Below are positions 1 through 8,504 of a stretch of 64,000 bases of DNA, in pieces. The stretch's first letter is position 1; the number at the start of each line of letters is the position of its first letter. The position numbers and the translations under genes were made by a program. The stretch comes from an uncultured Aquimarina sp. (lineage in GTDB: Bacteria; Bacteroidota; Bacteroidia; Flavobacteriales; Flavobacteriaceae). The notes below the pieces were generated by a model. It was not told where the DNA came from and ran no database searches. It saw only the letters and a program-made list of their open reading frames with translations. The stretch lies in NCBI GenBank assembly GCA_947489195.1, contig CANLCT010000016.1, forward strand, positions 1 through 64,000. Reading direction: 5' to 3'.

Positions 1-300
1 GAAGTCCTCTCGGTAAGGTAAATACCCTTTGGTCAATATCTGCTGAATCTACTGCTTCGGTTATCGTTTAAAAAAAACGTTTGGGACGTTGCAGTTATGT
101 GCCTACTTATCCAACCTTACAGCCTCGTATCCAGTTCGTGTTCCTCAGAACCAACCACGCAGTCTGGCTTACTTCAGTCATTGGGTCACCCCAATCAACC
201 TTGCCACTTGCTTTACTTAGGACCGTTACTTCCTCGTATCGGGGACTCACACCCTTTGGGACATTCTGTAAATGAACTATATTTACCATTCAAGGCACAC
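1..300 (-). mobile_element. Group II intron, 5' part (domain I region), cut by window edge
   Basis: Read on the minus strand, the segment begins at 300 with GTGTGCCTTGAATGG, a bacterial group II intron 5' end (GTGYG), and continues through a structured, GC-richer stretch typical of domain I. The rest, including any intron-encoded reverse transcriptase and domains V-VI, lies to the left of the window. Three open frames of 60-77 codons cover it on both strands, but none resembles a protein, and a structured RNA explains them better. The intron lies directly next to a long inverted repeat (301-487). The intron class cannot be decided without domain V. Confidence 0.7.
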
Positions 301-487
301 ACACTGTATAAAAAACATAGGGCGAGTTAAGGATTTTGTCAATGATTTGGGCTTACCAGCTATGTCGCCAAATATAAAATTTGGTGTTTCAATATTGAAG
401 ATAAACACAAAACATTATATTTGGCTTAGTTATAAACGTAAAGTTAGAGCTAACCCTCTGCCCTACTTTTCTTATAATCAACGTTGT
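301..487. repeat. Imperfect long inverted repeat, attC-like
   Basis: The left arm 301-329 (ACACTGTATAAAAAACATAG then GGCGAGTTA) matches the reverse complement of the right arm 451-487 (which begins ACAACGTTGATTATAAG when read on the minus strand) with a few gaps. Shared blocks are TATAA, AAAA, TAGGGC and GAG..TTA. About 120 nt separate the arms. The outer ends resemble the CAAC/GTTG edges of integron attC sites, but no integron integrase is visible. On the minus strand the group II intron starts immediately after this hairpin. It could instead be a MITE remnant or a folded terminator. Confidence 0.45.
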
Positions 488-518
488 AAGCAATTTAAGA
501 AAACTCAGATTAACCAAA

Positions 519-1541
519 ATGTTAGTATATAAATACAGAGGAATATATGACAATGAAATATTTGAAAGAGATTTAACCTCAATTGAAAAAAACTTCTATT
601 GGGCTGCAAACTTCAAAACACTTAATGACCCTTTTGAAACCATTATAACGAAAGAAAAGCTTCTTAAGGAATCCAAATTCATTATACCTGTATTTGGGAA
701 AGGCTCTACTGACAAATTTAAGCCTGTAATGGATGCTCTTGACGGAGTACTCTCACGTACGGAAAAAATAGGAATTTATTCACTATCCAAATCATATATC
801 GATGAGCTACTTTGGGCACATTATGGAAATTCACATAATGGTTATTGCATTGAATATGATTTAGATTTATTATTAAAATCATACGACTCTGACAAAGTAT
901 ATAGTTTTCCTATTGAATATAAAAAAAAGCCAGCGAGTGTCGATTTTATGGATATAATAAAATCAGGTGATTCAAATAGTCTAATCAAAAAAATGGCAGG
1001 CTATAAATCAATCAGATGGAAATATGAAGAAGAAATTAGAATCATAACAGAAGAATACGGAGAACACGCTTATGAATTTAATGCAGTCAAATCGATTTAC
1101 TTTGGCTTGCAAATGGAAGAAGTAGACAGAATAAAAATAATGAAACGTCTTAAAGGACGTGGAATAAATTATTTCGAAATAAAGCAAGTCCCAAAAACCT
1201 ATAAATTTGAGAGGAGTTCTATTAAAGATTTGCATTATGAAGAACCTAATTATTTGAGCCAAATAGAAATATCTAACCCTTCTAATAATTGTAATTTTAA
1301 GATATTAGAGAAAAACTACTTTAGACATTTAAAAAAAGCAGAAATACGAATAGAGCTTGAAAAGAAAGTTTCGGAAAAGGAACTTAAATGGCTAGCTGAA
1401 AAACTAAAAAATGAAGTTTTCAGAAAAGCCGAAAACATATATATGTTCTATTATTTAATTACAGACAAAAATCACGATTTTGCATATGCAACATCACATT
1501 ACCTTAATGAAAAAGTTGAAATAAATATTAATACCCAATAA
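519..1541 (+). CDS. DUF2971 domain-containing protein
   Basis: This 340-residue soluble protein has the marks of the DUF2971 family: an N-terminal YKYRG motif, then FYWAANFKTLNDPFE (residues about 26-40), and a central IYSLSKS...LLWAHYGNSHNGYCIEYD block (about 83-125). The family's biochemical role is not established; its members often occur in accessory or defence-associated gene neighbourhoods, which is general knowledge and not shown here. The ATG at 519 lies 32 nt after the right arm of the inverted repeat. The gene sits alone between two group II introns that lie on the opposite strand, so it looks like acquired cargo. The C-terminal 100 residues are Lys/Glu-rich and show no recognised domain. 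Confidence 0.75.
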   Translation: MLVYKYRGIYDNEIFERDLTSIEKNFYWAANFKTLNDPFETIITKEKLLKESKFIIPVFGKGSTDKFKPVMDALDGVLSRTEKIGIYSLSKSYIDELLWAHYGNSHNGYCIEYDLDLLLKSYDSDKVYSFPIEYKKKPASVDFMDIIKSGDSNSLIKKMAGYKSIRWKYEEEIRIITEEYGEHAYEFNAVKSIYFGLQMEEVDRIKIMKRLKGRGINYFEIKQVPKTYKFERSSIKDLHYEEPNYLSQIEISNPSNNCNFKILEKNYFRHLKKAEIRIELEKKVSEKELKWLAEKLKNEVFRKAENIYMFYYLITDKNHDFAYATSHYLNEKVEININTQ

Positions 1542-1556
1542 TAAAAATGTTTTACA

Positions 1557-2201
1557 GTCGAGTAGGTAAAGGGGAATTTCACCCCTAAACCTCTCACAGA
1601 ACCGTACGTGATAGTCTCCCATCATACGGCTCTTATTATGCAGCCAATTAATGGCTTTGTCATTTCTTTAAAAATCATCATCTTACTAATAAAAGTTGTA
1701 ATTAAATCATAAAACAGTATAATTAAACCCCTTCACTCCTCACCCATTACAAGTGATTCAACATTACTACGAGTTTATCCGCCACCTGAATAAGTATTGG
1801 TAATAGTCTTGTAGGTACTGCCTACTTGATGGTTCCCTTTAACACCCCAATCAGGCTTCCTGCGTTCCGGAAAAATGCCTAAATAAAAGTCATGCTACCT
1901 TTATAGCCATTGCCGTATAGCCAATATTTAGGTGACCGCTATACTTATCCTTAAGACCTCGATAATTCTCAAGTTTTGACAACAACTTGTCTTTTCGCCA
2001 CTTCCTCGGTGAGTTCGCTTGCGCTCATCTCTTTTATCCACACCTGACTTTTTTTTCAAAGCCTTTTCTGTTATCGCTTAAAACACTTTAGTTACCCGCT
2101 GTGCTTTATAACAGTAGCTTGATTAGTTGTCCTAATACCCCTGGAAGACCTGCCTCCATCATAATTCCAGTTTCGAAACTTTTCTGTTTCTCACAGCACA
2201 C
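1557..2201 (-). mobile_element. ORF-less group II intron, about 645 nt
   Basis: On the minus strand the element starts at 2201 with GTGTGCTGTGAGAAACAG and ends at 1557 with CCTTTACCTACTCGAC. A complete 34-nt domain V (1599-1632) is followed by a domain VI hairpin (about 1557-1595, with arms AGGTTTAGGGG and CCCCTTTACCT and an internal unpaired A as likely branch point). The interior reads as ribozyme domains I-III. The region that would be domain IV (roughly 1640-1740) has no open frame beyond a dozen codons, so the reverse transcriptase/maturase is absent. It may still splice if a maturase is supplied in trans. Its 5' sequence differs from the intron at 1-300, so it is a different lineage. 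Confidence 0.8.
1599..1632 (-). ncRNA. Group II intron domain V
   Basis: Read on the minus strand this is a 34-nt hairpin starting GAGCCGTATGATGGGAG and closing with CGTACGGTTC. The GAGCCGTA/TACGGTTC pairing and the 34-nt length are the hallmark of the group II intron catalytic domain. It sits at the expected distance before domain VI and the 3' splice site at 1557. Confidence 0.88.
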
Positions 2202-2651
2202 ATCTAGTATATGAGTTGTTAATTATTGATAATTTTTACATAAACGTAATATAAACTAAATGCGTAACAGATTATCCCCTTGATAGGAAATATCGAGTTT
2301 TACGAGTTTGGAAATTATTCAATAATAACTGAAAAGCAATTCCAGAAAGTAGCTCTGAAATAAAAACAATTACTAACAACTTAGGTGTCCATATCACTTG
2401 CAAAACCCAATATGAGCATCATGTTAACTAATCGTATTTCCTTCTTAATATTTATTACTTAATGCGGTTTGGTGTATTATTTTGTAACGTCATTTAAAAA
2501 GTGATTTATCTTTTGGGTAATATTTGTACGTTATAGGTTTTTTCTTATAAAATGTACTGCTAAAACTAGTAATTAGTTACTTAAAAAAATTCTTAACCGT
2601 TAAAACTCCTTTTAAAATTTAGAATATTAAAAATACGCCTCTACTTTCAAT
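2202..2651. other. Gene-free interval after the intron
   Basis: About 450 nt without a plausible gene. It is the 5' exon side of the ORF-less intron. It is strongly AT-rich and shows no tRNA-like fold or strong hairpin. The only element I can support is the -7 promoter motif at its right end, for the radical SAM gene. Confidence 0.5.
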
Positions 2652-2659
2652 TATATTTG
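2652..2659 (+). promoter_or_regulatory. -7 promoter element (TATATTTG) for radical SAM gene
   Basis: TATATTTG fits the Bacteroidota consensus TAnnTTTG. It ends 22 nt before the TTG start codon at 2682, implying a short leader. No convincing -33 TTTG is visible. Confidence 0.5.
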
Positions 2660-2681
2660 CAATTATCCAAAATCACTTATA

Positions 2682-4880
2682 TTGAAAGATATTCTACTCA
2701 TAACACCACCGTTTACTCAGCTAAACACACCATACCCTGCAACAGCTTATATTAAAGGCTTTTTAAACACTAAAAACATTAGTGCTTTTCAGATGGATTT
2801 AGGCATCGAGGTGATTTTAACTTTATTTACTAAAAAAAGTTTTACGGATATATTTGAATATGCTTTTACGAACAACTACATAACTTCAGAAAACTGTCAA
2901 AGAATATATGCTTTAAAAGAGGATTACCTTAAAACTATTGACAACGTCATCAATTTTTTGCAAGGCAAAAACCCAACTTTTGCTAGACAACTATGTACCG
3001 AAAATTTTCTGCCAGAAGCTTCTAGGTTTGATCAATTAGATGACATGGAATGGGCCTTTGGCAATATGGGAATGCAAGACAAAGCTAAACATTTAGCTAC
3101 TTTGTATTTAGAAGATTTATCTGATTTTATTATAGAATGTATCGATCCAAATTTCGGATTTAGCCGTTATGCGGAACGTTTAGGACAAAGTGCTAACTCA
3201 TTTGATGAATTATATCATTCTTTACAAAACGAACACACCTATATTGATCAAATAACACTACAAATTCTTGATCAGCATTTACAAAAAGTAACCCCTAAAT
3301 GGGTTTGTATTTCAGTTCCTTTTCCTGGCAATTTGTATAGCGCCTTCCGCTGTGCTCAATATATAAAAAAGCATTATCCCAATATGGCCATTTCAATGGG
3401 GGGTGGATTTCCAAATACCGAACTGCGTTCATTATCTGATCCGCGAGTTTTTGAGTTTTTTGATTACATTACCTTAGATGACGGCGAACTCCCTATAGAG
3501 TTATTATACGATGCTATTACAAATAATAAAATCCATACTCCTAACCTAGAGCTTAAGCGCACATTTCTTTTACAAAAAGGAAAAGTGGTATACTTAAACA
3601 ATACTCTAAAAAGCGATTATAAACAGGCTAATGTGGGTACTCCTGATTATTCCGACCTTTTACTAGATAGTTATATTTCTGTAATTGAAATTGCCAATCC
3701 AATGCATAGTCTTTGGAGCGATGGACGTTGGAATAAACTTACTATGGCACACGGTTGCTATTGGGGAAAATGTACTTTTTGTGATATTTCATTAGATTAC
3801 ATCAAGATTTACGAACCTGTTGCAGCAAAGCTATTGGTAGATCGCATGGAAGAACTTATAGCTCAAACTAATGAAAATGGATTTCATTTTGTAGATGAAG
3901 CTGCTCCTCCGGCTCTTATGAAAGCTGTTGCTCTTGAAATTATAAAACGCAAACTTGTCGTTACTTGGTGGACCAATATTCGCTTTGAAAAAAACTTTAC
4001 TAAAGACCTTTGCTTACTTTTAAAAGCCTCTGGTTGTATTGCTGTTTCGGGTGGTTTGGAGGTGGCTTCAGACCGATTACTAAAATTAATTGACAAAGGC
4101 GTAACTGTGGAACAAGTAGCCCAAGTAACACGTAATTTTACCGAAGCCAACATTATGGTACATTCTTATTTAATGTATGGTTACCCCACTCAAACAATTC
4201 AAGAAACCGTGGATAGCCTTGAAATGGTGCGTCAACTATTTGAACTTGGTATATTACAATCAGGTTTTTGGCATCAATTTGCATTAACTGCCCACAGTCC
4301 TGTTGGTCTAAAACCATCGGAGTACCATATTACCCCGCATTATAACACGATTACTTTTGCTAATAACGATATTGATTTTACGGATCATACAGGAATTGAT
4401 CATTCAAAATTTAGTTATGGTTTAAAAAAATCTTTATTCAATTATATGCATGGTATTGCTTTTGATTTACCTTTACAAGATTGGTTTGACTTTAATATTC
4501 CAGCAACTACTATAGATTCTTTTTTTATTGAAAATTGTTTGAAAACACCTATTGAATTTAATATTAAACCTACAGCAAAAATTGTGTGGTTAGGCAATAC
4601 CCCGATTACTTCCGAAAAAACTAAATCAAAAAAAGGTAAAAGTTTTCATTTAATGCAAATGAATTTTCATGATCGTACCGAAGCTTTTCAAATAACCCTA
4701 AATAAACCACAAGGGAATTGGTTACTTCCTATTTTAACTCAATTAAAGCCTAATAATGAAAAGCAATTTTCATTTACTCAACTTAAAGCTGATTATGAAA
4801 CTTATTTTGAAAATTTTGAATTGTTTTGGTTTTCAAAACCTATTTTAAAACTAAGAGAAAACGGATTACTTGTTTTATAG
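2682..4880 (+). CDS. B12-binding-domain radical SAM protein
   Basis: This 732-residue protein opens with ILLITPPFTQLNTPYPATAYIKGFL, the usual N terminus of cobalamin-binding radical SAM enzymes. A Rossmann-type segment with MAISMGGGFPNTELR lies at about residues 235-250, and the radical SAM core follows at about 345-560. The cluster motif is GCYWGKCTFCD with C359, C364 and C367, which is CX4CX2C and not the canonical CX3CX2C. VSGGLEVASDRLLKLIDKGVT matches the later SAM-barrel strands. The start is TTG at 2682 because the conserved N terminus begins there and no ATG precedes it in frame. Substrate is unknown. It stands alone on the plus strand. Confidence 0.82.
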   Translation: MKDILLITPPFTQLNTPYPATAYIKGFLNTKNISAFQMDLGIEVILTLFTKKSFTDIFEYAFTNNYITSENCQRIYALKEDYLKTIDNVINFLQGKNPTFARQLCTENFLPEASRFDQLDDMEWAFGNMGMQDKAKHLATLYLEDLSDFIIECIDPNFGFSRYAERLGQSANSFDELYHSLQNEHTYIDQITLQILDQHLQKVTPKWVCISVPFPGNLYSAFRCAQYIKKHYPNMAISMGGGFPNTELRSLSDPRVFEFFDYITLDDGELPIELLYDAITNNKIHTPNLELKRTFLLQKGKVVYLNNTLKSDYKQANVGTPDYSDLLLDSYISVIEIANPMHSLWSDGRWNKLTMAHGCYWGKCTFCDISLDYIKIYEPVAAKLLVDRMEELIAQTNENGFHFVDEAAPPALMKAVALEIIKRKLVVTWWTNIRFEKNFTKDLCLLLKASGCIAVSGGLEVASDRLLKLIDKGVTVEQVAQVTRNFTEANIMVHSYLMYGYPTQTIQETVDSLEMVRQLFELGILQSGFWHQFALTAHSPVGLKPSEYHITPHYNTITFANNDIDFTDHTGIDHSKFSYGLKKSLFNYMHGIAFDLPLQDWFDFNIPATTIDSFFIENCLKTPIEFNIKPTAKIVWLGNTPITSEKTKSKKGKSFHLMQMNFHDRTEAFQITLNKPQGNWLLPILTQLKPNNEKQFSFTQLKADYETYFENFELFWFSKPILKLRENGLLVL

Positions 4881-4961
4881 TAATACTTATACATAATTTA
4901 CGACAGTTAATATAAGTTGTATCTTTTACTCATTCTTGATTAAATCTAATCCAAAAGTATT

Positions 4962-5711
4962 ATGAAATTTTTATCAATTGTAATAAGTTTCTTTTTAGGT
5001 ATTGTTAATTGTTTATCTCAAAATGTTCCTTTTAAAGGAAAAACAATACATTTTCCTTCTAAAGATGAAGTGAACATAACTGCTGATTTATATAGGAGTA
5101 CTAATGTAAAGGCTCCGTATATATTACTATGCCATCAAGCCCTTTACAGTAGAGGTTCTTACAGAGAAATTGCTGTTCAATTAAACGAAATGGGATACAA
5201 TTGCTTAGCCATTGATCAACGATCTGGTTTAAGTGCTAAAAATATTTCAAATGAAACTCATAAAGCTGCCAAAAGCAAAAATAAACCTACTAAATATATA
5301 AATGCCTTACCTGATATTGAAGCTGCTCTTGAATATTTATCCAATGACTTAAAGGCAACCTCAACTATCCTTTGGGGAAGCTCTTATTCTGCTTCATTAG
5401 CATTATATATTGCAAGTAAAAATTCGGATAAACTTACAGGCGTTTTGGCTTTTTCTCCGGGTGAATATTTTAAAATTGAAGACAAAACTATAGCCGAATA
5501 TGCTTCTGCTATTACTTGTCCAACATTTATAACTTCATCAAAAGCTGAAGCAAATAAAATACACCCCATTTACAATAATATCCCTTCAAAAAATAAAATA
5601 AATTTTATTCCAGAAACAAAAGGTTTTCATGGTTCTAAAGCTTTATGGAGTACAAAAAATGGAAATGAGGCCTATTGGGCTGCTGTTAAACAATTTTTAC
5701 AAGGGCTTTAA
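4962..5711 (+). CDS. Secreted alpha/beta hydrolase
   Basis: A 249-residue protein with a signal peptide (residues 1-19, ending NCLSQ). The mature part has the alpha/beta-hydrolase layout: LLCHQALYSRGSY near residue 55 (oxyanion region), MGYNCLAIDQRSG, the nucleophile elbow WGSSYSASLAL with Ser141, and a late KGFHGSKALW supplying the likely catalytic His. The elbow is G-S-S-Y-S, so the usual final Gly is replaced by Ser. It resembles dienelactone-hydrolase-like family members; the substrate cannot be told. It sits 80 nt after the radical SAM gene on the same strand, but nothing ties the two together. Confidence 0.78.
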   Translation: MKFLSIVISFFLGIVNCLSQNVPFKGKTIHFPSKDEVNITADLYRSTNVKAPYILLCHQALYSRGSYREIAVQLNEMGYNCLAIDQRSGLSAKNISNETHKAAKSKNKPTKYINALPDIEAALEYLSNDLKATSTILWGSSYSASLALYIASKNSDKLTGVLAFSPGEYFKIEDKTIAEYASAITCPTFITSSKAEANKIHPIYNNIPSKNKINFIPETKGFHGSKALWSTKNGNEAYWAAVKQFLQGL

Positions 5712-5774
5712 TCTAAAAATCAATTAATATTACCAAAGCAAAACTGAATAAAACGCAACTATTTAATTAAATAA

Positions 5775-5885
5775 TTACCAAAAACGTTTCTTTAATAAGT
5801 TGTAATAATCATGGTTAACGCCAATAGTTCGGGCAAACCCCATTAATACAATTAATTTTCCTATTGGCAACAAATTATAAGTTGC
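5775..5885 (-). pseudogene. Minus-strand coding remnant, unidentified
   Basis: On the minus strand an open frame reads ATYNLLPIGKLIVLMGFART then IGVNHDYYNLLKKRFW and a stop. The amino acid pattern looks protein-like and ends like a genuine C terminus, but there is no start and the frame is closed upstream by a stop. I do not recognise the family. It lies in gene debris with the two remnants to its right. Confidence 0.3.
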
Positions 5886-5902
5886 TTATTATGTTTTGTA
5901 AT

Positions 5903-6031
5903 TTAGTGACAACTATATTTTGCCGAAACTTTTTGAACAGCAACTGTTTCATTTGGTGAAATATATTTGATTCCTAAACCCATCCCTCTAAGTATAAAAA
6001 CAACTCCAATAATAATCACAAAAACAGTAAT
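5903..6031 (-). pseudogene. Remnant of a TauE/SafE-type membrane protein C terminus
   Basis: On the minus strand the frame ending at 5903 reads a hydrophobic helix (SLITVFVIIIGVVFILRG), then MGLGIKYISPNETVA and ends KYSCH. A GLGI-YISP motif after the last helix is familiar from flavobacterial sulfite-exporter-family (TauE/SafE) proteins near cytochrome oxidase assembly genes. Only about 43 residues remain. The frame runs into the IS3 remnant at about 6030, which suggests that a transposon insertion or deletion removed the rest. The family call is from memory of the motif. Confidence 0.42.
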
Positions 6032-6032
6032 T

Positions 6033-6146
6033 AATGAATATATAAACTGGTATAATTATAAAAGATTACACTCGGCTTTGAACTACAAAACTCCTGCTGA
6101 AAAAGAATTAGAAATTAAAATTAATAACTATATAAAAGTCGCTTAG
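6033..6146 (+). pseudogene. IS3-family transposase C-terminal remnant
   Basis: The frame reads NEYINWYNYKRLHSALNYKT then PAEKELEIKINNYIKVA and stop. The block W-YN--R-HSALNY-TP is the conserved C terminus of IS3-family (IS150 type) OrfB integrases, just after the DDE domain. About 37 residues survive, with no upstream catalytic domain. Possible right-end sequence follows (6147-6175), but I could not pair it with a left inverted repeat. Confidence 0.75.
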
Positions 6147-6216
6147 TAATTTACACCAAATTTACTAGGTAGTTCATTTAAATTGATTATAATCTAAGAG
6201 AGTAAACAGTACTAAC

Positions 6217-7080
6217 CTACAGTAAAGGGTTTTTATTATAAATATTAATAAAAGGCAAGACTTCGTTTATAGGTATTTCAACATAATAAGTTCCGGTAAA
6301 TGATGGACAAATAATACAGTCATCAAAATAAAATCGGAAGTGTTGATCATTTACTACAAAATTATCCTTGTAGGTCTCAAAATCATTATGAGTAAGCTCC
6401 CAACACTCATAATAAAGTGCTCCAGTTTGTAAGCCTTTACTAATAGTTGCATTTATTTTTTTAAATATAAAAGAACTAGCTTCTTTGGTAAATAAATCAT
6501 TAAATCTTATAAACTTATTTTTATCTAAATCAAAATTTAGACAATCAAAACTGTATGAAGAATGTGCCACTCCTGCATAATAATTTTCTTGATATAAAAG
6601 CACACTCAACAATGCTTCTTGCAAAGAATAAATTTTAAAATCCAAGAACTTTATGTCCTTTTTACAATAACCTTTGAAGTTATTGCATTGTATTTCTTTA
6701 TCGTCTAAAATCTCATTTACCGTTTTTTCAATATTTAAATACTCATTAAATATATAGGCATTAAATACTGTATAGGCTTCATCATCTAAATAAGGATAAC
6801 GGTAATTTAATTCGTATAAATCCTCCACAATATGAAATGCTTTAGAAGTTACTATTCCTGTTTGTTGTAGTGAGTAATCACTTATAGAGAGTACTTGTAA
6901 TTGCTTATTATACAAACGATCTTCTACCGATATTTTAGTATTATTAGTTTCAGAACTATCATTATACGATGTATTGAGTTCCTCACTTTTGTTATTTGAA
7001 CCTATAGGTATTTTTGGATTATAAGGTTCTTGACACATACTTAAAAAGATAAACTGTAAACTGAATAAAATTATTTTCAT
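6217..7080 (-). CDS. Lipoprotein-like protein with DUF3298/RsiV-type domain
   Basis: The ATG at 7080 is preferred over an upstream start at 7191 because it begins a clean export signal (MKIILFSLQFIFLSMCQEP), with Cys as a possible lipid attachment site. The mature protein of about 270 residues has a Ser/Thr/Asn-rich linker, then a region with YYAGVAHSSYSFDCLNFDL, IRFNDLFTKEASSFI and a C-terminal FYFDDCIICPSFTGTYYVEI. These are the landmarks of DUF3298 (the RsiV/PdaC C-terminal fold). The family's role in Bacteroidota is not known. It diverges from the histidine kinase gene, with about 180 nt between the two starts. Confidence 0.7.
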   Translation of the reverse strand: MKIILFSLQFIFLSMCQEPYNPKIPIGSNNKSEELNTSYNDSSETNNTKISVEDRLYNKQLQVLSISDYSLQQTGIVTSKAFHIVEDLYELNYRYPYLDDEAYTVFNAYIFNEYLNIEKTVNEILDDKEIQCNNFKGYCKKDIKFLDFKIYSLQEALLSVLLYQENYYAGVAHSSYSFDCLNFDLDKNKFIRFNDLFTKEASSFIFKKINATISKGLQTGALYYECWELTHNDFETYKDNFVVNDQHFRFYFDDCIICPSFTGTYYVEIPINEVLPFINIYNKNPLL

Positions 7081-7247
7081 AAGTTCTTGGTTTTTAATCC
7101 ACATTATTTGAATTAAAATTAAGTCCTGATGACTTAAAAAAATATGACCATTGTCATACATCAACATTATCCATTTTATAATATTTGGCATACTATTTAG
7201 AAAAGTTTATTTGCAAATACTATTGTCACTGTTTTAAATCAAAAAAC

Positions 7248-7255
7248 TATATTTG
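7248..7255 (+). promoter_or_regulatory. -7 promoter element (TATATTTG) very close to kinase start
   Basis: TATATTTG ends only 6 nt before the ATG at 7262. If it is used, transcription would begin at or within a few bases of the start codon, giving a leaderless mRNA. Confidence 0.4.
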
Positions 7256-7261
7256 AGATGT

Positions 7262-8497
7262 ATGGAAGTCTTTAAAAAGAACAGCAATATTTTCCAATTA
7301 CTATCAGAAGCAGTTTCTGAAGGTATCGTTGTTGTAAACGACAAACAAATAATTGTAGCTACCAATGGATCTGCTAGTGATATGTTTGGTTATAAGAAAA
7401 ATGAGTTAATAGGTCAGCCTCTTGATATTCTTATTCCCAAAAATTCTCATACAGCCCATAAAAAATATGTGAATGATTTTGTTGCCGAGTCCAAAAAAAG
7501 ACAAATGGGTCATAGTAGGGATTTGTATGGATTACGTAAAGATGGTAGTCAATTCGCTATTGAAGCAGGTTTAAATCCTTTTGTAATTTACGATGAAAAA
7601 TACACCATGGCCTTGGTCATTGACGTATCGGAGCGTAAAAAACACGAACGCCAAATAAAAGAACTTAATGAAAATTTAGAACGTAAAGTACGTGAACGTA
7701 CCAAACAACTAAATGAATCCATACTCAGCTTACAAGAGGAAATTGTACGAAGAATTGAGGCCGAATCTAAAATACAAAAAGCACTTACTAAAGAAAAAGA
7801 GCTTAATGAATTAAAAACAAAATTTTTATCATTAGTTTCTCATGAATTTAAAACTCCATTAACAGGAATTTTAACTTCGGCAACCTTAGCTGGTAAATAC
7901 ACTACGGAAGCACAACAACAAAAACGTGAAAAACATTTAACTACTATAAAGAGTAAAGTAAAATACTTGGATAATATTCTCAACGATTTTTTATCGGTAG
8001 AACGTTTAGAAGCTGGAAAAGTAAATTACAATTTTAAAAAAATAATACTTAAAAATGTAATCGATACGGTATGCTATGAAACCGAAATGATGCTTAAAAG
8101 TGGACAAAAAATCATTTGTGAATCCAATATTGATGCTATTGAAATTGAGTTTGATGAAAAGGTTTTGGAACTTATTTTGTTTAATTTAATTCATAATGCC
8201 GTAAAATATTCTTCTGAAAATACTACTGTTTCCTTAAAAATAGAAACTACCCAAAATAAATTAATTATACATGTGACTGACCAAGGTATTGGAATACCTG
8301 AGGACGAACAAAAATTTGTATTTAAACGTTATTTTCGAGCAAAAAATGCACTCTTAAGCCAAGGCACAGGTATTGGTTTAAACATTTTAAAAACACATTT
8401 AGAAAACCTAGATGGAACTATAAGTTTTGTAAGTAAACAAGATATTGGAAGTACGTTTTCAATTCAAATTAATTGCAATGTTAATTATACAAAATAA
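7262..8497 (+). CDS. PAS-domain sensor histidine kinase
   Basis: A 411-residue soluble kinase without membrane segments. A PAS domain covers about residues 10-125 (GIVVVNDKQIIVATNGSASD, MFGYKKNELIGQPLDILIP, ending DVSERKK). A coiled coil follows (about 130-185), then the HisKA H-box LVSHEFKTPLTG (about 195-205), N-box ILFNLIHNAVKYSSE, G1 VTDQGIGIPEDE, F-box FKRYFRA and G2 GTGIGLNILK. A TTG at 7253 is also in frame, but ATG 7262 is the more likely start. No response regulator is adjacent; the nearest is the RR-CRP protein at 11014 in the same cluster, a plausible partner. A cytosolic PAS domain suggests a redox, oxygen or ligand cue. Confidence 0.9.
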   Translation: MEVFKKNSNIFQLLSEAVSEGIVVVNDKQIIVATNGSASDMFGYKKNELIGQPLDILIPKNSHTAHKKYVNDFVAESKKRQMGHSRDLYGLRKDGSQFAIEAGLNPFVIYDEKYTMALVIDVSERKKHERQIKELNENLERKVRERTKQLNESILSLQEEIVRRIEAESKIQKALTKEKELNELKTKFLSLVSHEFKTPLTGILTSATLAGKYTTEAQQQKREKHLTTIKSKVKYLDNILNDFLSVERLEAGKVNYNFKKIILKNVIDTVCYETEMMLKSGQKIICESNIDAIEIEFDEKVLELILFNLIHNAVKYSSENTTVSLKIETTQNKLIIHVTDQGIGIPEDEQKFVFKRYFRAKNALLSQGTGIGLNILKTHLENLDGTISFVSKQDIGSTFSIQINCNVNYTK

Positions 8498-8504
8498 AGT
8501 ATAC

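Noticed and set aside
81..330. Open frames of 60-77 codons on both strands at the left edge
   Set aside because: They overlap each other inside a group II intron domain I; no protein-like composition or start context.
272..532. 86-codon frame spanning the intron edge and the inverted repeat
   Set aside because: It crosses the intron 5' boundary and the folded repeat and overlaps the DUF2971 start; no recognisable protein features.
1..1557. Complete chromosomal integron
   Set aside because: Only one attC-like hairpin is visible and no integrase gene; kept only as a possible site.
5775..5885. Minus-strand PIGKLIVLM segment as a second PxpC/KipA fragment
   Set aside because: It recalls IPAGKLIVLM of PxpC but the following residues do not match the PxpC pattern; short chance similarity is more likely.
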